This document shows, piece after piece, positions 43,156 through 51,626 of a DNA stretch of 64,000 nt. Numbering within the stretch: the first letter of the stretch is position 1; each line of letters starts with the position of its first letter. Made by a program: the position numbers and the translations under genes. The notes below the pieces were generated by a model. It saw only the letters and a program-made list of their open reading frames with translations, did no database searches and was not told the DNA's origin. The stretch is taken from assembly GCA_030144965.1 (NCBI GenBank), contig JAMPUU010000012.1:434001-498000 (forward strand), given 5' to 3'. The DNA comes from Nitrospira sp. BO4. GTDB taxonomy: Bacteria; Nitrospirota; Nitrospiria; Nitrospirales; Nitrospiraceae.

Positions 43156-43709
43156 CTAGGAAACGTCTCGTATGACCTGGCATGGATTACCGGCGGCGAA
43201 CACGCCCTCGGGAATGTCTCGCGTCGCGACGCTGCCGGCTCCGATCACCGAGCGCGCGCCGATATGGACGCCGGCCAGGATGATTGCACCACCACCGACC
43301 CAGACATCTGCCCAATGTGCACCGGTTTTCCAAACTCCCGTTCTCTACGCAGACCGGCCTCGAAAGGATGCAGTGGCGTGAGGATCTGCACTCCCGGGCC
43401 GAACAGCGTGTGGTCTCCTATTCGGACTTCGCAGACATCAAGCACGATGCAATTGAAATTGAAGAACACGCGCGAGCCGAGATGAATGTTCGATCCATAG
43501 TCGCAATAAAACGGCGGCTGCATCCAAACGGTGTCACCGCCTGTGCCGAAGAGATCCTGCAAAATTCGGCGGCGCTGAGCTTGTTCGCATTCTCGTGTGT
43601 CATTCAACTCACGGCATAAATCACGTGCCCGTTCACGCGCAGCCACTAACTCGGCATCGAGCGGGTTGTAGAGATCGCCGGCCAGCATCTTCTGGCGCTC
43701 AATGCTCAT
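43156..43709 (-). pseudogene. Frameshifted maltose/galactoside O-acetyltransferase (Maa-like)
   Basis: The 5' part reads as a Maa-type left-handed beta-helix acetyltransferase: MSIERQKMLAGDLYNPLDAE, PFYCDYGSNIHLGSRVFFNF and ILTPLHPFEAGLRREREFG. At about 43311-43313 the frame shifts: a run of three C on the plus strand would need a fourth to continue into HIGADVWVGGGAIIL and RSVIGAGSVATRDIPEGVFA, ending at a stop at 43158-43156. With that base the product would be about 185 aa, normal for the family. Either a sequencing or assembly error in a C run or a genuine one-base loss. ATG 43709 has AGGA seven bases upstream. Confidence 0.82.
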
Positions 43710-43923
43710 TTCTCCATCCTGTTTCATTTAAGGCTGATCTGTGTCGTTCTTTTCGCTTTTCGACAGGAGCACGATGAAATGCAGCACATTTTCCGCCGAC
43801 CCTGTGGTTCCGTCAAGGCTCACTCATGATGAATAGCCAATAGCCCCCCGTTTGACTCATCCCCAAATCGTTTGTTACTCTCCGCGCGGGTTGGAGCCGG
43901 TCCCTCAACACAGGCGAGCGTTC

Positions 43924-44814
43924 ATGAATATTGCGGAGTATCTCGAACAGAAACGAATCGAGGTCGATCGCTTCTTGGATCAAGTGGCCCCACCGGCCGC
44001 CGTGCCGCCTACGACACTGCATGACAGCCTTCGGTACAGTCTCATGGCGGGTGGGAAACGGGTTCGGCCGATCTTAACAATCGCGGCGGCGGAAGCCCTG
44101 GGCCAAACCCCGCCCGGCCTCATGGCGGTTGCCTGCTCGCTGGAACTCATCCACACCTATTCGCTGATCCACGACGATCTGCCATCGATGGACAATGACG
44201 ATTATCGGCGTGGCAAACCGACGAACCATAAAGTGTATGGCGAAGCAATGGCCATCCTCGCCGGCGACGCGCTGTTGACGATGGCCTTCGATCTGATCAG
44301 CAGGCCGGATCTTATGAAAGGCTGCGATCCGGTACGGCAGGTTCGAATCATTCAAGAATTGGCCTTTGGATCCGGCAATCTGGGCATGGTGGGCGGCCAG
44401 GTCTTCGATATCCAAGCGGAAAATCAGGACATCGACCTCCCTACCCTTCAGAACATTCACAAGCACAAGACCGGCATGCTCATTCGCGCCGCGGTCCGTA
44501 TGGGCGCCATTGCCGCCGGAGCGAACGACCGGCAACTTGACGACATGACCGGCTATGCCGAAGACATTGGGCTGGCCTTTCAGATCGCCGACGACGTGTT
44601 GAATGTGACGGGCACGCGCGAGGAACTTGGCAAGAATCCCAACACCGATGCCGAGCGCGGGAAGAAGACCTATCCGACGTTTTACGGAGTGGATGGGGCC
44701 AAGAAACTGGCTGACGACTGCGTAAGCCACGCCATCAACCGGCTCTCATCATTTGGTCCTTCCGCCGACCCGTTGCGAGAGATCGCTCGCTATATCACAA
44801 ACCGCAAGAACTGA
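43924..44814 (+). CDS. ispA: Geranyl/farnesyl diphosphate synthase
   Basis: A 296-aa trans-prenyltransferase. First aspartate-rich motif: LIHDDLPSMDNDDYRRGKPT; the preceding GGKRVRPIL is also typical; the second motif reads QIADDVLNVTGTREELGK, with DDVLN where DDxxD is usual (fifth position Asn). KTYPTFYG closes the site. It condenses IPP with DMAPP/GPP to GPP or FPP for hopanoids, carotenoids and undecaprenyl phosphate. The ATG at 43924 (MNIAEYLEQK) is preferred over an in-frame upstream start. The hpnA gene follows 150 nt downstream on the same strand. Confidence 0.92.
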   Translation: MNIAEYLEQKRIEVDRFLDQVAPPAAVPPTTLHDSLRYSLMAGGKRVRPILTIAAAEALGQTPPGLMAVACSLELIHTYSLIHDDLPSMDNDDYRRGKPTNHKVYGEAMAILAGDALLTMAFDLISRPDLMKGCDPVRQVRIIQELAFGSGNLGMVGGQVFDIQAENQDIDLPTLQNIHKHKTGMLIRAAVRMGAIAAGANDRQLDDMTGYAEDIGLAFQIADDVLNVTGTREELGKNPNTDAERGKKTYPTFYGVDGAKKLADDCVSHAINRLSSFGPSADPLREIARYITNRKN

Positions 44815-44893
44815 TGTCGTTCGTGAAACGTATCACGTGACACGTACACGCGTACAATCGAGCGTTCATCTTCATTTGAGTCGCTCTATGTTC

Positions 44894-44914
44894 GCCTCGC
44901 GCAGAAAGCGAGGC
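44894..44914 (+). repeat. Hairpin in a repeat-rich intergenic spacer
   Basis: GCCTCGC (44894-44900), loop GCAGAAA, GCGAGGC (44908-44914): a perfect 7-bp stem. The spacer (44820-44967) between ispA and hpnA also contains short tandem phrases (ACGTGACACGTACACG near 44834-44849 and ACGCTGCACGCTGCACG near 44943). A terminator or processing site are both possible; no T run follows. Confidence 0.4.
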
Positions 44915-44967
44915 CTCACTGAAGGCTGGCGAAGCGGGCTTTACGCTGCACGCTGCACGTCTTTCTC

Positions 44968-45951
44968 ATGAAAGCGCTTGTGACCGGAGCGACCGGGTTT
45001 GTCGGCGCCGCTGTCGTTCGTGCCTTGCTCAAGACCGGCGTCGACGTCCGTGTGATTGCCCGCCCTGGAAGCGATTCGACCAATCTCCGCTCTCTGAACC
45101 TCGAGAACGTCCTTGGCGATCTCCGCGATAAAGAATCCCTTCAGCAAGCCCTCGCCGGCTGCCGACACCTTTACCATGTCGCCGCTCACTATGCCCTGTG
45201 GGCGAAAGACCCTTCGATCTTCTATGACATCAATGTGGCCGGCACCAGAAATTTGCTGGAAGCCGCGCGTGATGTCGGTGTAGAACGCACGGTCTACTGC
45301 AGCACCATCGGCGCGATCGGCTTGCCGCCGGGCGGAGGACTCGGTACAGAGGAGACCCCGGTCTCCCTCGAACAGATGGCAGGCCACTATAAGCGCTCGA
45401 AATATCTGGCCGAGCAGGAGGTGCACAAGCTGGCCAAAGCAGGGTTGCCCGTCGTCATCGTCAATCCCAGCGCGCCCGTCGGTGAAGGCGACGTGAAACC
45501 AACGCCGACCGGCCAGGTGATTCTCGACTTCATGAAGGGCCGGATGCCGGCTTACATTGAAACCGGCATGAACATCATCGACGTCGACGATGTAGCCACC
45601 GGTCACCTCCTCGCAATGGAGAAGGGCCGGCAGGGGGAACGGTATATCCTCGGTAGTACGAACCTGTTGCTTCGCGAAGTGTTCGAGATTCTCAGCAAGC
45701 TGACCGGCCGCAAGGCCCCGGCCCTCAAGTTGCCGCGAGGCGCCGTGCTACCGCTCGCTTATCTCAATCACTGGTTCGCCAACCTGACTGGGTATCCACC
45801 GCGCATTCCGCTGGAGGGCGTGAAAATGGCCAAGTACAAAATGCACTACGATTGTTCCAAGGCGATTCGAGAACTGGGCCTGCCCCAACATCCGCCCGAG
45901 GTTGCACTGGGGAAAGCTGTGCGCTGGTTTCGCGATCACAAGTACGTATGA
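44968..45951 (+). CDS. hpnA: Hopanoid-associated sugar epimerase HpnA
   Basis: An NAD-dependent epimerase/dehydratase (extended SDR) of 327 aa. Signatures: nucleotide-binding MKALVTGATGFVGAAVVRAL, the VLGDLRDKESLQQALAGCRH-type stretch, VAAHYALWAKDPSIFYDINV, catalytic Tyr-x3-Lys in HYKRSKYLAEQEV, and NPSAPVGEGDVKPTPTGQVI. The LYHVAAHYALWAKDP arrangement matches HpnA rather than general epimerases. In hopanoid producers this gene is linked to side-chain or polar head group modification; the exact reaction is not settled. It sits between ispA and a CruF-like gene; no squalene-hopene cyclase lies in the window. Confidence 0.9.
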   Translation: MKALVTGATGFVGAAVVRALLKTGVDVRVIARPGSDSTNLRSLNLENVLGDLRDKESLQQALAGCRHLYHVAAHYALWAKDPSIFYDINVAGTRNLLEAARDVGVERTVYCSTIGAIGLPPGGGLGTEETPVSLEQMAGHYKRSKYLAEQEVHKLAKAGLPVVIVNPSAPVGEGDVKPTPTGQVILDFMKGRMPAYIETGMNIIDVDDVATGHLLAMEKGRQGERYILGSTNLLLREVFEILSKLTGRKAPALKLPRGAVLPLAYLNHWFANLTGYPPRIPLEGVKMAKYKMHYDCSKAIRELGLPQHPPEVALGKAVRWFRDHKYV

Positions 45952-46011
45952 CGTCTCGCCGGCCGCAATCCCCACAAACATATGATGCATGACGAATGAT
46001 ACATAATTGGT

Positions 46012-46803
46012 ATGGACGTTTTTCTGCTGTTCTTCAAAACAATCCTCCTGCGCCCTTACGTCTTCGTCTTTCTAGCCGCCTTCCTCTTCTCCGCCATCCA
46101 ATTGATCGGTTGGCCACGCACCTGGCGTTTCTGGCTGATCAGCTGGGCCACGGCATTCGTCTGTGAGTTTTCATCGACGCGAACCGGCATCCCCTTCGGC
46201 TGGTATTTCTATAACGGCTCGACGGTCGGTCAGGAGCTCTACTTTTCCAACGTGCCGTTCATGGATTCCATTTCCTTCAGCTTTCTGCTCTTCGCGTCCT
46301 ATTGTGTGGCGCTTGGGCTCCTGCTGCCTCGTGATTCCGCGCCGAGAATCAAATCTGTTGTGCTGAAACCCCTGCGTTTCGAGGTGGATGCCCGCACGAG
46401 CTGGACCGTTTATGCGCTGACTGCGTTTTTATTCGCCTTTATCGACATGGTGATTGATCCCGTCGCCCTGCGTGGCGACCGTTGGTTCTTGGGCAAGATC
46501 TACTATTATCCTGACCCAGGATGGCATTTTGGTGTCCCATTCGCGAACTATGTCGGCTGGGCTGTGGTCGGGCTGATTTCGCTGGCGATATATTTCCCCC
46601 TGGACCGGCGGCTCCCTTCCCTCTCATTACCTCAGTCGATGACGCAGCGGCTATTGCTCGGGATCGGACTGTACTATGGAGTCTTAGCCTTTAATCTCGG
46701 CATGACGTTCCGGATCGGCGAATCTTTTATGGGAATGAGCGGTCTGTTGATGCATCTACCTGTCTTGATCATTCTGATCATTCGTCTCGCGCGTACCGAT
46801 TAA
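46012..46803 (+). CDS. CruF-like carotenoid biosynthesis membrane protein (DUF422)
   Basis: A 263-aa protein with six to seven hydrophobic segments. Family features include FVCEFSSTRTGIPFGWYFYN, VPFMDSISFSFLLFASYCVA, FAFIDMVIDPVALRGDRWFL and GVPFANYVGWAVVGLISLAI. The E-x-x-x-x-R-T-G-x-P-F-G and D-x-x-x-D-P motifs are typical of carotenoid 1',2'-hydratase/CruF-type proteins (DUF422). Given the upstream prenyl synthase and hpnA, a role in carotenoid formation is plausible, but the substrate is not shown. ATG 46012 is the clear start; it follows hpnA by 60 nt. Confidence 0.85.
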   Translation: MDVFLLFFKTILLRPYVFVFLAAFLFSAIQLIGWPRTWRFWLISWATAFVCEFSSTRTGIPFGWYFYNGSTVGQELYFSNVPFMDSISFSFLLFASYCVALGLLLPRDSAPRIKSVVLKPLRFEVDARTSWTVYALTAFLFAFIDMVIDPVALRGDRWFLGKIYYYPDPGWHFGVPFANYVGWAVVGLISLAIYFPLDRRLPSLSLPQSMTQRLLLGIGLYYGVLAFNLGMTFRIGESFMGMSGLLMHLPVLIILIIRLARTD

Positions 46804-46874
46804 CGCCTTCCGCTCGATGAATCGGTGGTATTCGCTTTGTGGAGTTTGTATAGTGATCAAAAGGATCTTTTCCT

Positions 46875-47438
46875 ATGCTCAAGATCCTCTTGTCCCTACT
46901 GATTTTAGTTGGTCTCGTGGTGCTCAGCGGAGCGCTATGGCTGGCGTATGATATCTACACGAGCGGTTTCAGCGCCATGGCTGAACCGCATCCGATAGAG
47001 GTCGCCGTGGTTCGGCAATTCCGCCGTTTTACCATTCCAAATGCGATCCGCGACAGGCCGAATCCCGTTCCTATAAGTCCGGTGGTATTGAGTGAAGGGC
47101 TCGATCATTTTGCCGACCATTGCGCCGGCTGCCATGCCAATGACGGCAGCGGGGAGACTCAGATCGGTAAGAACGTACATCCAAGGGTACCGGACTTGCG
47201 TCGCCAAGAGATTCAATCGATGTCCGACGGAGAACTGTTCTTCACAATCCACAACGGCATCCGCTTCACTGCCATGCCGGCCTGGGGAGAAGGCGACATC
47301 GATCAAGACAGAGGGAGTTGGAAGCTCGTGCATTTCATACGGCATCTGCCGCAGCTGAGCCACAAGGAACTGGATCGCATGCAATCATTGAACCCCAAAG
47401 CGCCCCACCAAGGCGAAAGCGGCGAACACCATCACTAG
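46875..47438 (+). CDS. Membrane-anchored mono-haem cytochrome c
   Basis: A 187-aa protein with an uncleaved-looking N-terminal anchor (ILLSLLILVGLVVLSGALWL) and one haem site: ADHCAGCHANDGSGETQIGK, where CAGCH is the CxxCH motif. A probable Met ligand is in FTAMPAWGEGD. The C-terminal tail is rich in His (GESGEHHH). It faces the periplasm. Electron partners cannot be named from context. Distances to the flanking genes are 71 nt upstream and 9 nt downstream; the next gene may share its transcript. Confidence 0.9.
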   Translation: MLKILLSLLILVGLVVLSGALWLAYDIYTSGFSAMAEPHPIEVAVVRQFRRFTIPNAIRDRPNPVPISPVVLSEGLDHFADHCAGCHANDGSGETQIGKNVHPRVPDLRRQEIQSMSDGELFFTIHNGIRFTAMPAWGEGDIDQDRGSWKLVHFIRHLPQLSHKELDRMQSLNPKAPHQGESGEHHH

Positions 47439-47447
47439 ACGTCGATT

Positions 47448-47792
47448 ATGTTAAAGAATTATGATGACCTGGTAAGAGGCTGCATGATCCTGATGGCAAC
47501 GTGCGTGTTGCCTGCCGTCGTCATGGCTGCCGGGATAGATATTCATGTATTAGGCATCGTCACGGCTATCGATGCGAAACACATCGAAGTCAAGACGGCC
47601 AAGGGGCCGATCGTTTCAGTCCTGCTCAATAAGCAAGTGAGGTTCAAAAACAAAAGTAACCCGAAATCGACCGACTCACCCACAGTAGGCGACCGTGTGA
47701 TCATTGAGGCGTCAAAAGACGACAAGACCAAGAAGGTCACCGCAACAGTTGTTCATTATTCACCAGGAAGGACCGCGTCGCCAGCAAGGTAG
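47448..47792 (+). CDS. Small exported OB-like protein (DUF5666-style)
   Basis: A 114-aa protein with a signal sequence (GCMILMATCVLPAVVMA). The mature part of about 85 residues alternates strands: IDIHVLGIVTAIDAKHIEVK, PIVSVLLNKQVRFKNKSNPK and VGDRVIIEASKDDKTKKVTA. The pattern G-x-V-x-A-I-D-x-x-x-I-x-V-x-T and V-G-D-x-V is common to DUF5666-like periplasmic proteins. Function unknown. It follows the cytochrome c gene by 9 nt and precedes a membrane-protein gene by 3 nt, so the three are likely co-transcribed. Confidence 0.75.
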   Translation: MLKNYDDLVRGCMILMATCVLPAVVMAAGIDIHVLGIVTAIDAKHIEVKTAKGPIVSVLLNKQVRFKNKSNPKSTDSPTVGDRVIIEASKDDKTKKVTATVVHYSPGRTASPAR

Positions 47793-47795
47793 CCG

Positions 47796-48263
47796 ATGCC
47801 TACCCTCCGTTTTGCAAGAGCTGTCCACGAATCACCGTTCCACGGCGGCGTGCGTACTGCCCTCATGCGTGTGCTGATCACCGGCATCGCGGTATTTCTT
47901 GCTATTTCGACGATCCCTGGGTTGGAAGCCGAAAGCCTCACCGCCGGCATCGCGGCAGTGTTGGTCCTCACGTTCCTGAACGTGATCCTTCGTCCGATCC
48001 TCTTTCTGCTTACCCTGCCCTTGATCGTCTTTACCCTCGGGCTGTTTCTCGTAGTGCTGAACGCGCTCCTGCTCCAACTGACCTCGTACTTCGTGAAAGG
48101 CTTCACCGTCTCGGGATTCTGGCCTGCGGTCGGTGGTGCACTGGTGATCAGCCTGGTCACCACCATCCTCAACAGCTGGACGGTCGATCGCCATCATCCA
48201 TTTGAACCCCAAGAAATTGAACCGGAACCTCATCGCCCTCCCAAGATCATCAATCCGGATTGA
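47796..48263 (+). CDS. Phage-holin-like superfamily IV (YvlD-type) membrane protein
   Basis: A 155-aa protein with four hydrophobic segments: LMRVLITGIAVFLAISTIPG, GIAAVLVLTFLNVILRPILF, LTLPLIVFTLGLFLVVLNAL and FWPAVGGALVISLVTTILNS. The F-L-N-x-x-L-R-P and L-T-L-P phrases match small YvlD-type membrane proteins that are grouped with holin-like families but are not phage genes. The first ATG (47796) or an internal ATG 47865 (MRVLITG) may be used. Function unknown; no phage genes are nearby. Confidence 0.82.
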   Translation: MPTLRFARAVHESPFHGGVRTALMRVLITGIAVFLAISTIPGLEAESLTAGIAAVLVLTFLNVILRPILFLLTLPLIVFTLGLFLVVLNALLLQLTSYFVKGFTVSGFWPAVGGALVISLVTTILNSWTVDRHHPFEPQEIEPEPHRPPKIINPD

Positions 48264-48387
48264 GCCGCTAAACGATTTTCCAGGCGCGATCGGACGATTT
48301 CTTTTCAGTTATCAATGGAACAGCACCCCTCATTTGTGTTCCAATTATCGGCGTATCGTATGGGCGGGGTGACAAGGAGACGAGGCT

Positions 48388-48876
48388 GTGGTCCGCCAAT
48401 TCAGTTATTTTCTCCTCGCCGCGGCGCTGGGCGGTATCTTTGTCCCGATCGTGCGGGCTGATGAACGTCCTGCACCAAAGAGTTTGTGGCAAACCGTCCT
48501 GACTCCTCCCGTCAACGATCAACCACCGCCGCGGAGGCCCTGGGTTCTCCGCGATCGGGAAATTGCACTCGACCTCCCACTCCTTCAAGTCGTGAGGGAT
48601 GCAGGAGCCAGACCTCATCCCAGGATCACCGTTGAACTCTTTGACAAAGCCAATCCCGAATTGGACATCACCTCCACGGTATCCCGGATCAACGACACCG
48701 CTGTCATCCGGGGTACCCTCAAGCCCCCCTCACAAGGAGACTTCACATTTGTGGTCTCGGGCAACCTTCTTATAGGAACTGTCATGATGGGAGACCGGCT
48801 CTATAAAACAGAGCACATCGTCAATGGTCGCTTGCGGCTGCTCGAAATCGATCCCGACAAAATGCCACCGGAGTGA
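48388..48876 (+). CDS. Exported protein resembling a stand-alone metallopeptidase prodomain
   Basis: A 162-aa protein, GTG start at 48388 with AAGGAG eight bases upstream. Signal peptide FLLAAALGGIFVPIVRA. The mature part has ITVELFDKANPELDITSTVS, DTAVIRGTLKPPSQGDFTFV, GNLLIGTVMMGDRLYKTEHI and ends EIDPDKMPPE. That strand order and the D-P-x-x-x-P-P-E ending resemble the N-terminal propeptide region of secreted reprolysin-like metallopeptidases, but no HExxH catalytic part follows. This is pattern recognition, not a search. Function unknown. Confidence 0.68.
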   Translation: MVRQFSYFLLAAALGGIFVPIVRADERPAPKSLWQTVLTPPVNDQPPPRRPWVLRDREIALDLPLLQVVRDAGARPHPRITVELFDKANPELDITSTVSRINDTAVIRGTLKPPSQGDFTFVVSGNLLIGTVMMGDRLYKTEHIVNGRLRLLEIDPDKMPPE

Positions 48877-49007
48877 GCTCAGGGCATCAGCAACAATGGA
48901 ATCGTAGGGGCAATGACGTTGTCTCAGGCTTAGAAGTCACGGCGAGGGAATGACTCTGTCCACTGAATTCTGCCTGTTGTACCGGTTGCGAGACAGAGTA
49001 GCTATTC

Positions 49008-50873
49008 ATGAACGTTCCGGCTACAATGCGTTCGCTCACATTTGAACGTATGACCACGTCGCCTCCTCAAGCAAAGCCGACACCGGAGACTCATCTTCAA
49101 CGGACGTTGAATTCCGCGCTGAACGACATCGGAACCGATTCGGCGTTGGCGGCAATCTTCCACCAAGAAAATGGGCCGCTTGTCGAGCATGCTTCGCGCG
49201 GGTTCACGCCCAGAGATGTCCAGGCGATCCTCCGTACGCTCTCGACTCAACGGACCGCCGCCTTGACACCGACCACTCAGGATTCGGACGGGGGACGCAC
49301 GGTTCGCCTGCGGCTGATCACCCCCGGTGCAAAGTCTCTGCTCGTCGTCCCGCTCCGTCATCTCAACCGCGCTTATGGATGTTTGGTCATCGGACGGAAA
49401 GAAGGCGCCGCTTTCTCGAAGAAGGATCGATTGCAGCTGGACCAGATGTGCGAGAGCATGACCAAAGCGCTGGACCGCGAAGGTCTCTTCAACACCAACG
49501 TGGTATTGAGCCGTCCCTACGTCGCCCAAGAACCGCCACCCCCGCAGCAAACCGGCGCGGAACTGTTTCCGCCGATGATCAAGCACTTTTCCCCGGAACT
49601 TCAAGAAAAGATCGAAACGGTCCTGGCTGAAGCTCATCAATATGTGGCCTATGACCGTGCCTGGGCTTGCTACTACGATCCATTGGCAGGAAACGTCGAG
49701 GTATTGGGCATCGTCGGAGACGGGAAGGGGGATCAGAAAGACGCCAAGAAAGAGTTGAAACCGGGCCAGCGCCTCACCTTGGATAGTTCGGCGGCAGGAT
49801 GGGCCGTCCGCCATCGGAAACCGCGGGTGGATCACGACCTGGCCTCCACTCAGGGCCGCTTTCTCGATCACAAACATCTCTTCAAGGACCGGTTTCAGTC
49901 GTCGCTCGTCATTCCCTTTTTCGTCAAGGGTCAGGTCGGCGGAACCTTTACGCTGGGAGCGAAGGACCCGCAACGGTATCAAACCACCGATGCTCGTACG
50001 CTGGAGCCCATCATTCTCAAACTTGCAGAACTATTACAGACACCGGCACCGCAGGCTGCCGGTCCTCCCCCGACGGACGAAGTCGGAACGCCGGGGCTCC
50101 AACCCGTCTCGGCTGTTCCATCCGAACCCATCATTCGAAAGCAGGAACGCCAGGCAGCGATCGGCGAGTTCAGCGCATTCTTGGCGACGGAGATCCGAGA
50201 ACCGCTGGCCTCCATCCGCTCGCAACTCGAAGAGGTCACCGGTGAGGGGATTCTCGACTTCGACCCACAGACACGCGTCGAGAATGCGATGCGCGACTTG
50301 ATTCGGATTGAAGCGATCCTGAACGAGATCCTCGACTTCGCAAAACCCCTTGAGCTGAATCGCCATCTGTGCCGCATTCCAGAGGTGCTTGAGAGCGCCT
50401 TGGTGGTGGTAGGAACCGATCTGGAAGCAACCCGTATTCAAGTCACCAAGGATTACGCCAATATCATCGCGCCGGTGCGCGGTGACGAGGCCAAGCTCCA
50501 ACAGACGTTCCTCAGCATCTTTCGGAATGCGTGCGAGGCCATGTCTCCGGGCGGCCATCTCCATATCCAGGTGACGCAACATCGCGCCGGAAGAGGGCTG
50601 GAAGTCCAGATTCTCATTAAGAATGACGGAGTGCCCATTCCGGCTGAAATCGTCGATAAGGTATTCGAACCGTTTTTCACCACCAAGAGCTCAGGCATTG
50701 GACTGGGTCTTCCCAGCGTCAAGAAAATCATCGAAGAGCACGGCGGAGCGATCGCGATCGGCAGCGCCGTCGGTGAAGGCACGACGGTCACTATTCGTCT
50801 TCCCGGGGTCAGCCGGGGACCGGCGTTTCGGCACCGTGGGCGTGGCCGGCGTCACCCTCGACGACCGAATTGA
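49008..50873 (+). CDS. GAF-domain histidine-kinase-like protein lacking the phospho-acceptor His
   Basis: A 621-aa cytoplasmic protein. Residues about 25-155 resemble a degenerate GAF region, and about 195-340 are a GAF domain (HQYVAYDRAWACYYDPLAGN, AAGWAVRHRKPRV, SSLVIPFFVKGQVGGTFTLG). Then a dimerisation helix and an HATPase-c domain with FLSIFRNACEAM (N box), ILIKNDGVPIP and FEPFFTTKSSGIGLGLPSVK. In the H box the usual A-H-E-I-R-x-P-L-A-S-I reads A-T-E-I-R-E-P-L-A-S-I: Thr394 replaces His (codon ACG, 50187-50189). It may bind ATP and signal without autophosphorylation, or act as a partner of another kinase. No response regulator is adjacent. Confidence 0.85.
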   Translation: MNVPATMRSLTFERMTTSPPQAKPTPETHLQRTLNSALNDIGTDSALAAIFHQENGPLVEHASRGFTPRDVQAILRTLSTQRTAALTPTTQDSDGGRTVRLRLITPGAKSLLVVPLRHLNRAYGCLVIGRKEGAAFSKKDRLQLDQMCESMTKALDREGLFNTNVVLSRPYVAQEPPPPQQTGAELFPPMIKHFSPELQEKIETVLAEAHQYVAYDRAWACYYDPLAGNVEVLGIVGDGKGDQKDAKKELKPGQRLTLDSSAAGWAVRHRKPRVDHDLASTQGRFLDHKHLFKDRFQSSLVIPFFVKGQVGGTFTLGAKDPQRYQTTDARTLEPIILKLAELLQTPAPQAAGPPPTDEVGTPGLQPVSAVPSEPIIRKQERQAAIGEFSAFLATEIREPLASIRSQLEEVTGEGILDFDPQTRVENAMRDLIRIEAILNEILDFAKPLELNRHLCRIPEVLESALVVVGTDLEATRIQVTKDYANIIAPVRGDEAKLQQTFLSIFRNACEAMSPGGHLHIQVTQHRAGRGLEVQILIKNDGVPIPAEIVDKVFEPFFTTKSSGIGLGLPSVKKIIEEHGGAIAIGSAVGEGTTVTIRLPGVSRGPAFRHRGRGRRHPRRPN

Positions 50874-51059
50874 CCTATCCGTCCTCGTCTCGTCCTCCCC
50901 ATTGCGACACAAATACTCAACAGGCTAAGGTAATCATGTTGTGGCGTTTGACAGAACGGCTATCCATCGCTATGATTCAGCCCGCATGACTGATCTTCCA
51001 ATTGAACGTGCAAGATTTATGATCCACAATCATCGTCATAGCTCAAAGGGAGAACGGGT

Positions 51060-51428
51060 ATGAAACTTCTTACCGGTGCGGTTGCGACAATCTCCTCAAT
51101 CCTACTGGCGTGCTCGATGGCGTCCGCCAACCCGGCGCTGCTACCCAAACATGAAGGCTATCCCATGAAGAACTCAGGGAGTCCCGTGACCGGCCAGCCG
51201 ACGGCCAATGATCCCGGTCAAAAGGACGGCCACGGAACGTCTTCCTTGCTGAAGGCGGCGGAGTTCGACGACAAACACAGCAAGCAGGAACTCATGAAAA
51301 CCGACAACGCGCGGATTACCGAAGGGCAGGGCGCGGGGAGGCTTCCGAACGTTCAGGGGCCTCAGATCACGATTGCGCCACCGGTAACATCCGCCACGAA
51401 GATCACCGACGATCGTAAGATCGACTAA
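51060..51428 (+). CDS. Small exported protein of unknown function
   Basis: A 122-aa protein with a ribosome binding site (AAAGGGAGAACGGGT) and a signal peptide (GAVATISSILLACSMASA). The mature part is polar and likely disordered (PKHEGYPMKNSGSPVTGQPT, LLKAAEFDDKHSKQELMKTD, TIAPPVTSATKITDDRKID). No recognised domain. A terminator-like hairpin follows, so it is probably a single-gene transcript. Confidence 0.72.
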   Translation: MKLLTGAVATISSILLACSMASANPALLPKHEGYPMKNSGSPVTGQPTANDPGQKDGHGTSSLLKAAEFDDKHSKQELMKTDNARITEGQGAGRLPNVQGPQITIAPPVTSATKITDDRKID

Positions 51429-51442
51429 GTTCTCCTCCAATG

Positions 51443-51479
51443 AACGGGGGAAGCCCGGCAAAGCAGGACTTCCTCCGTT
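51443..51479 (+). terminator. Terminator-like hairpin
   Basis: AACGGGGGAAG (51443-51453) pairs with CTTCCTCCGTT (51469-51479) except for one G-T pair, with a 15-nt loop. It starts 15 nt after the stop of the small exported gene, and a short T-rich stretch follows. Could be a terminator of moderate strength. Confidence 0.5.
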
Positions 51480-51626
51480 TCAACACTCTCGTTTCTTTTC
51501 AAGTCTCACACCGTTCCTCAGCCTGTGTTTCGCCCAGCAGTCCCTTCACCATCCGACAATCTCAGACGGAGGATCTGTGAGAATCAGGATTTAATCTGAC
51601 GGACACGGCTTGCCAAAGTTGGCTTC

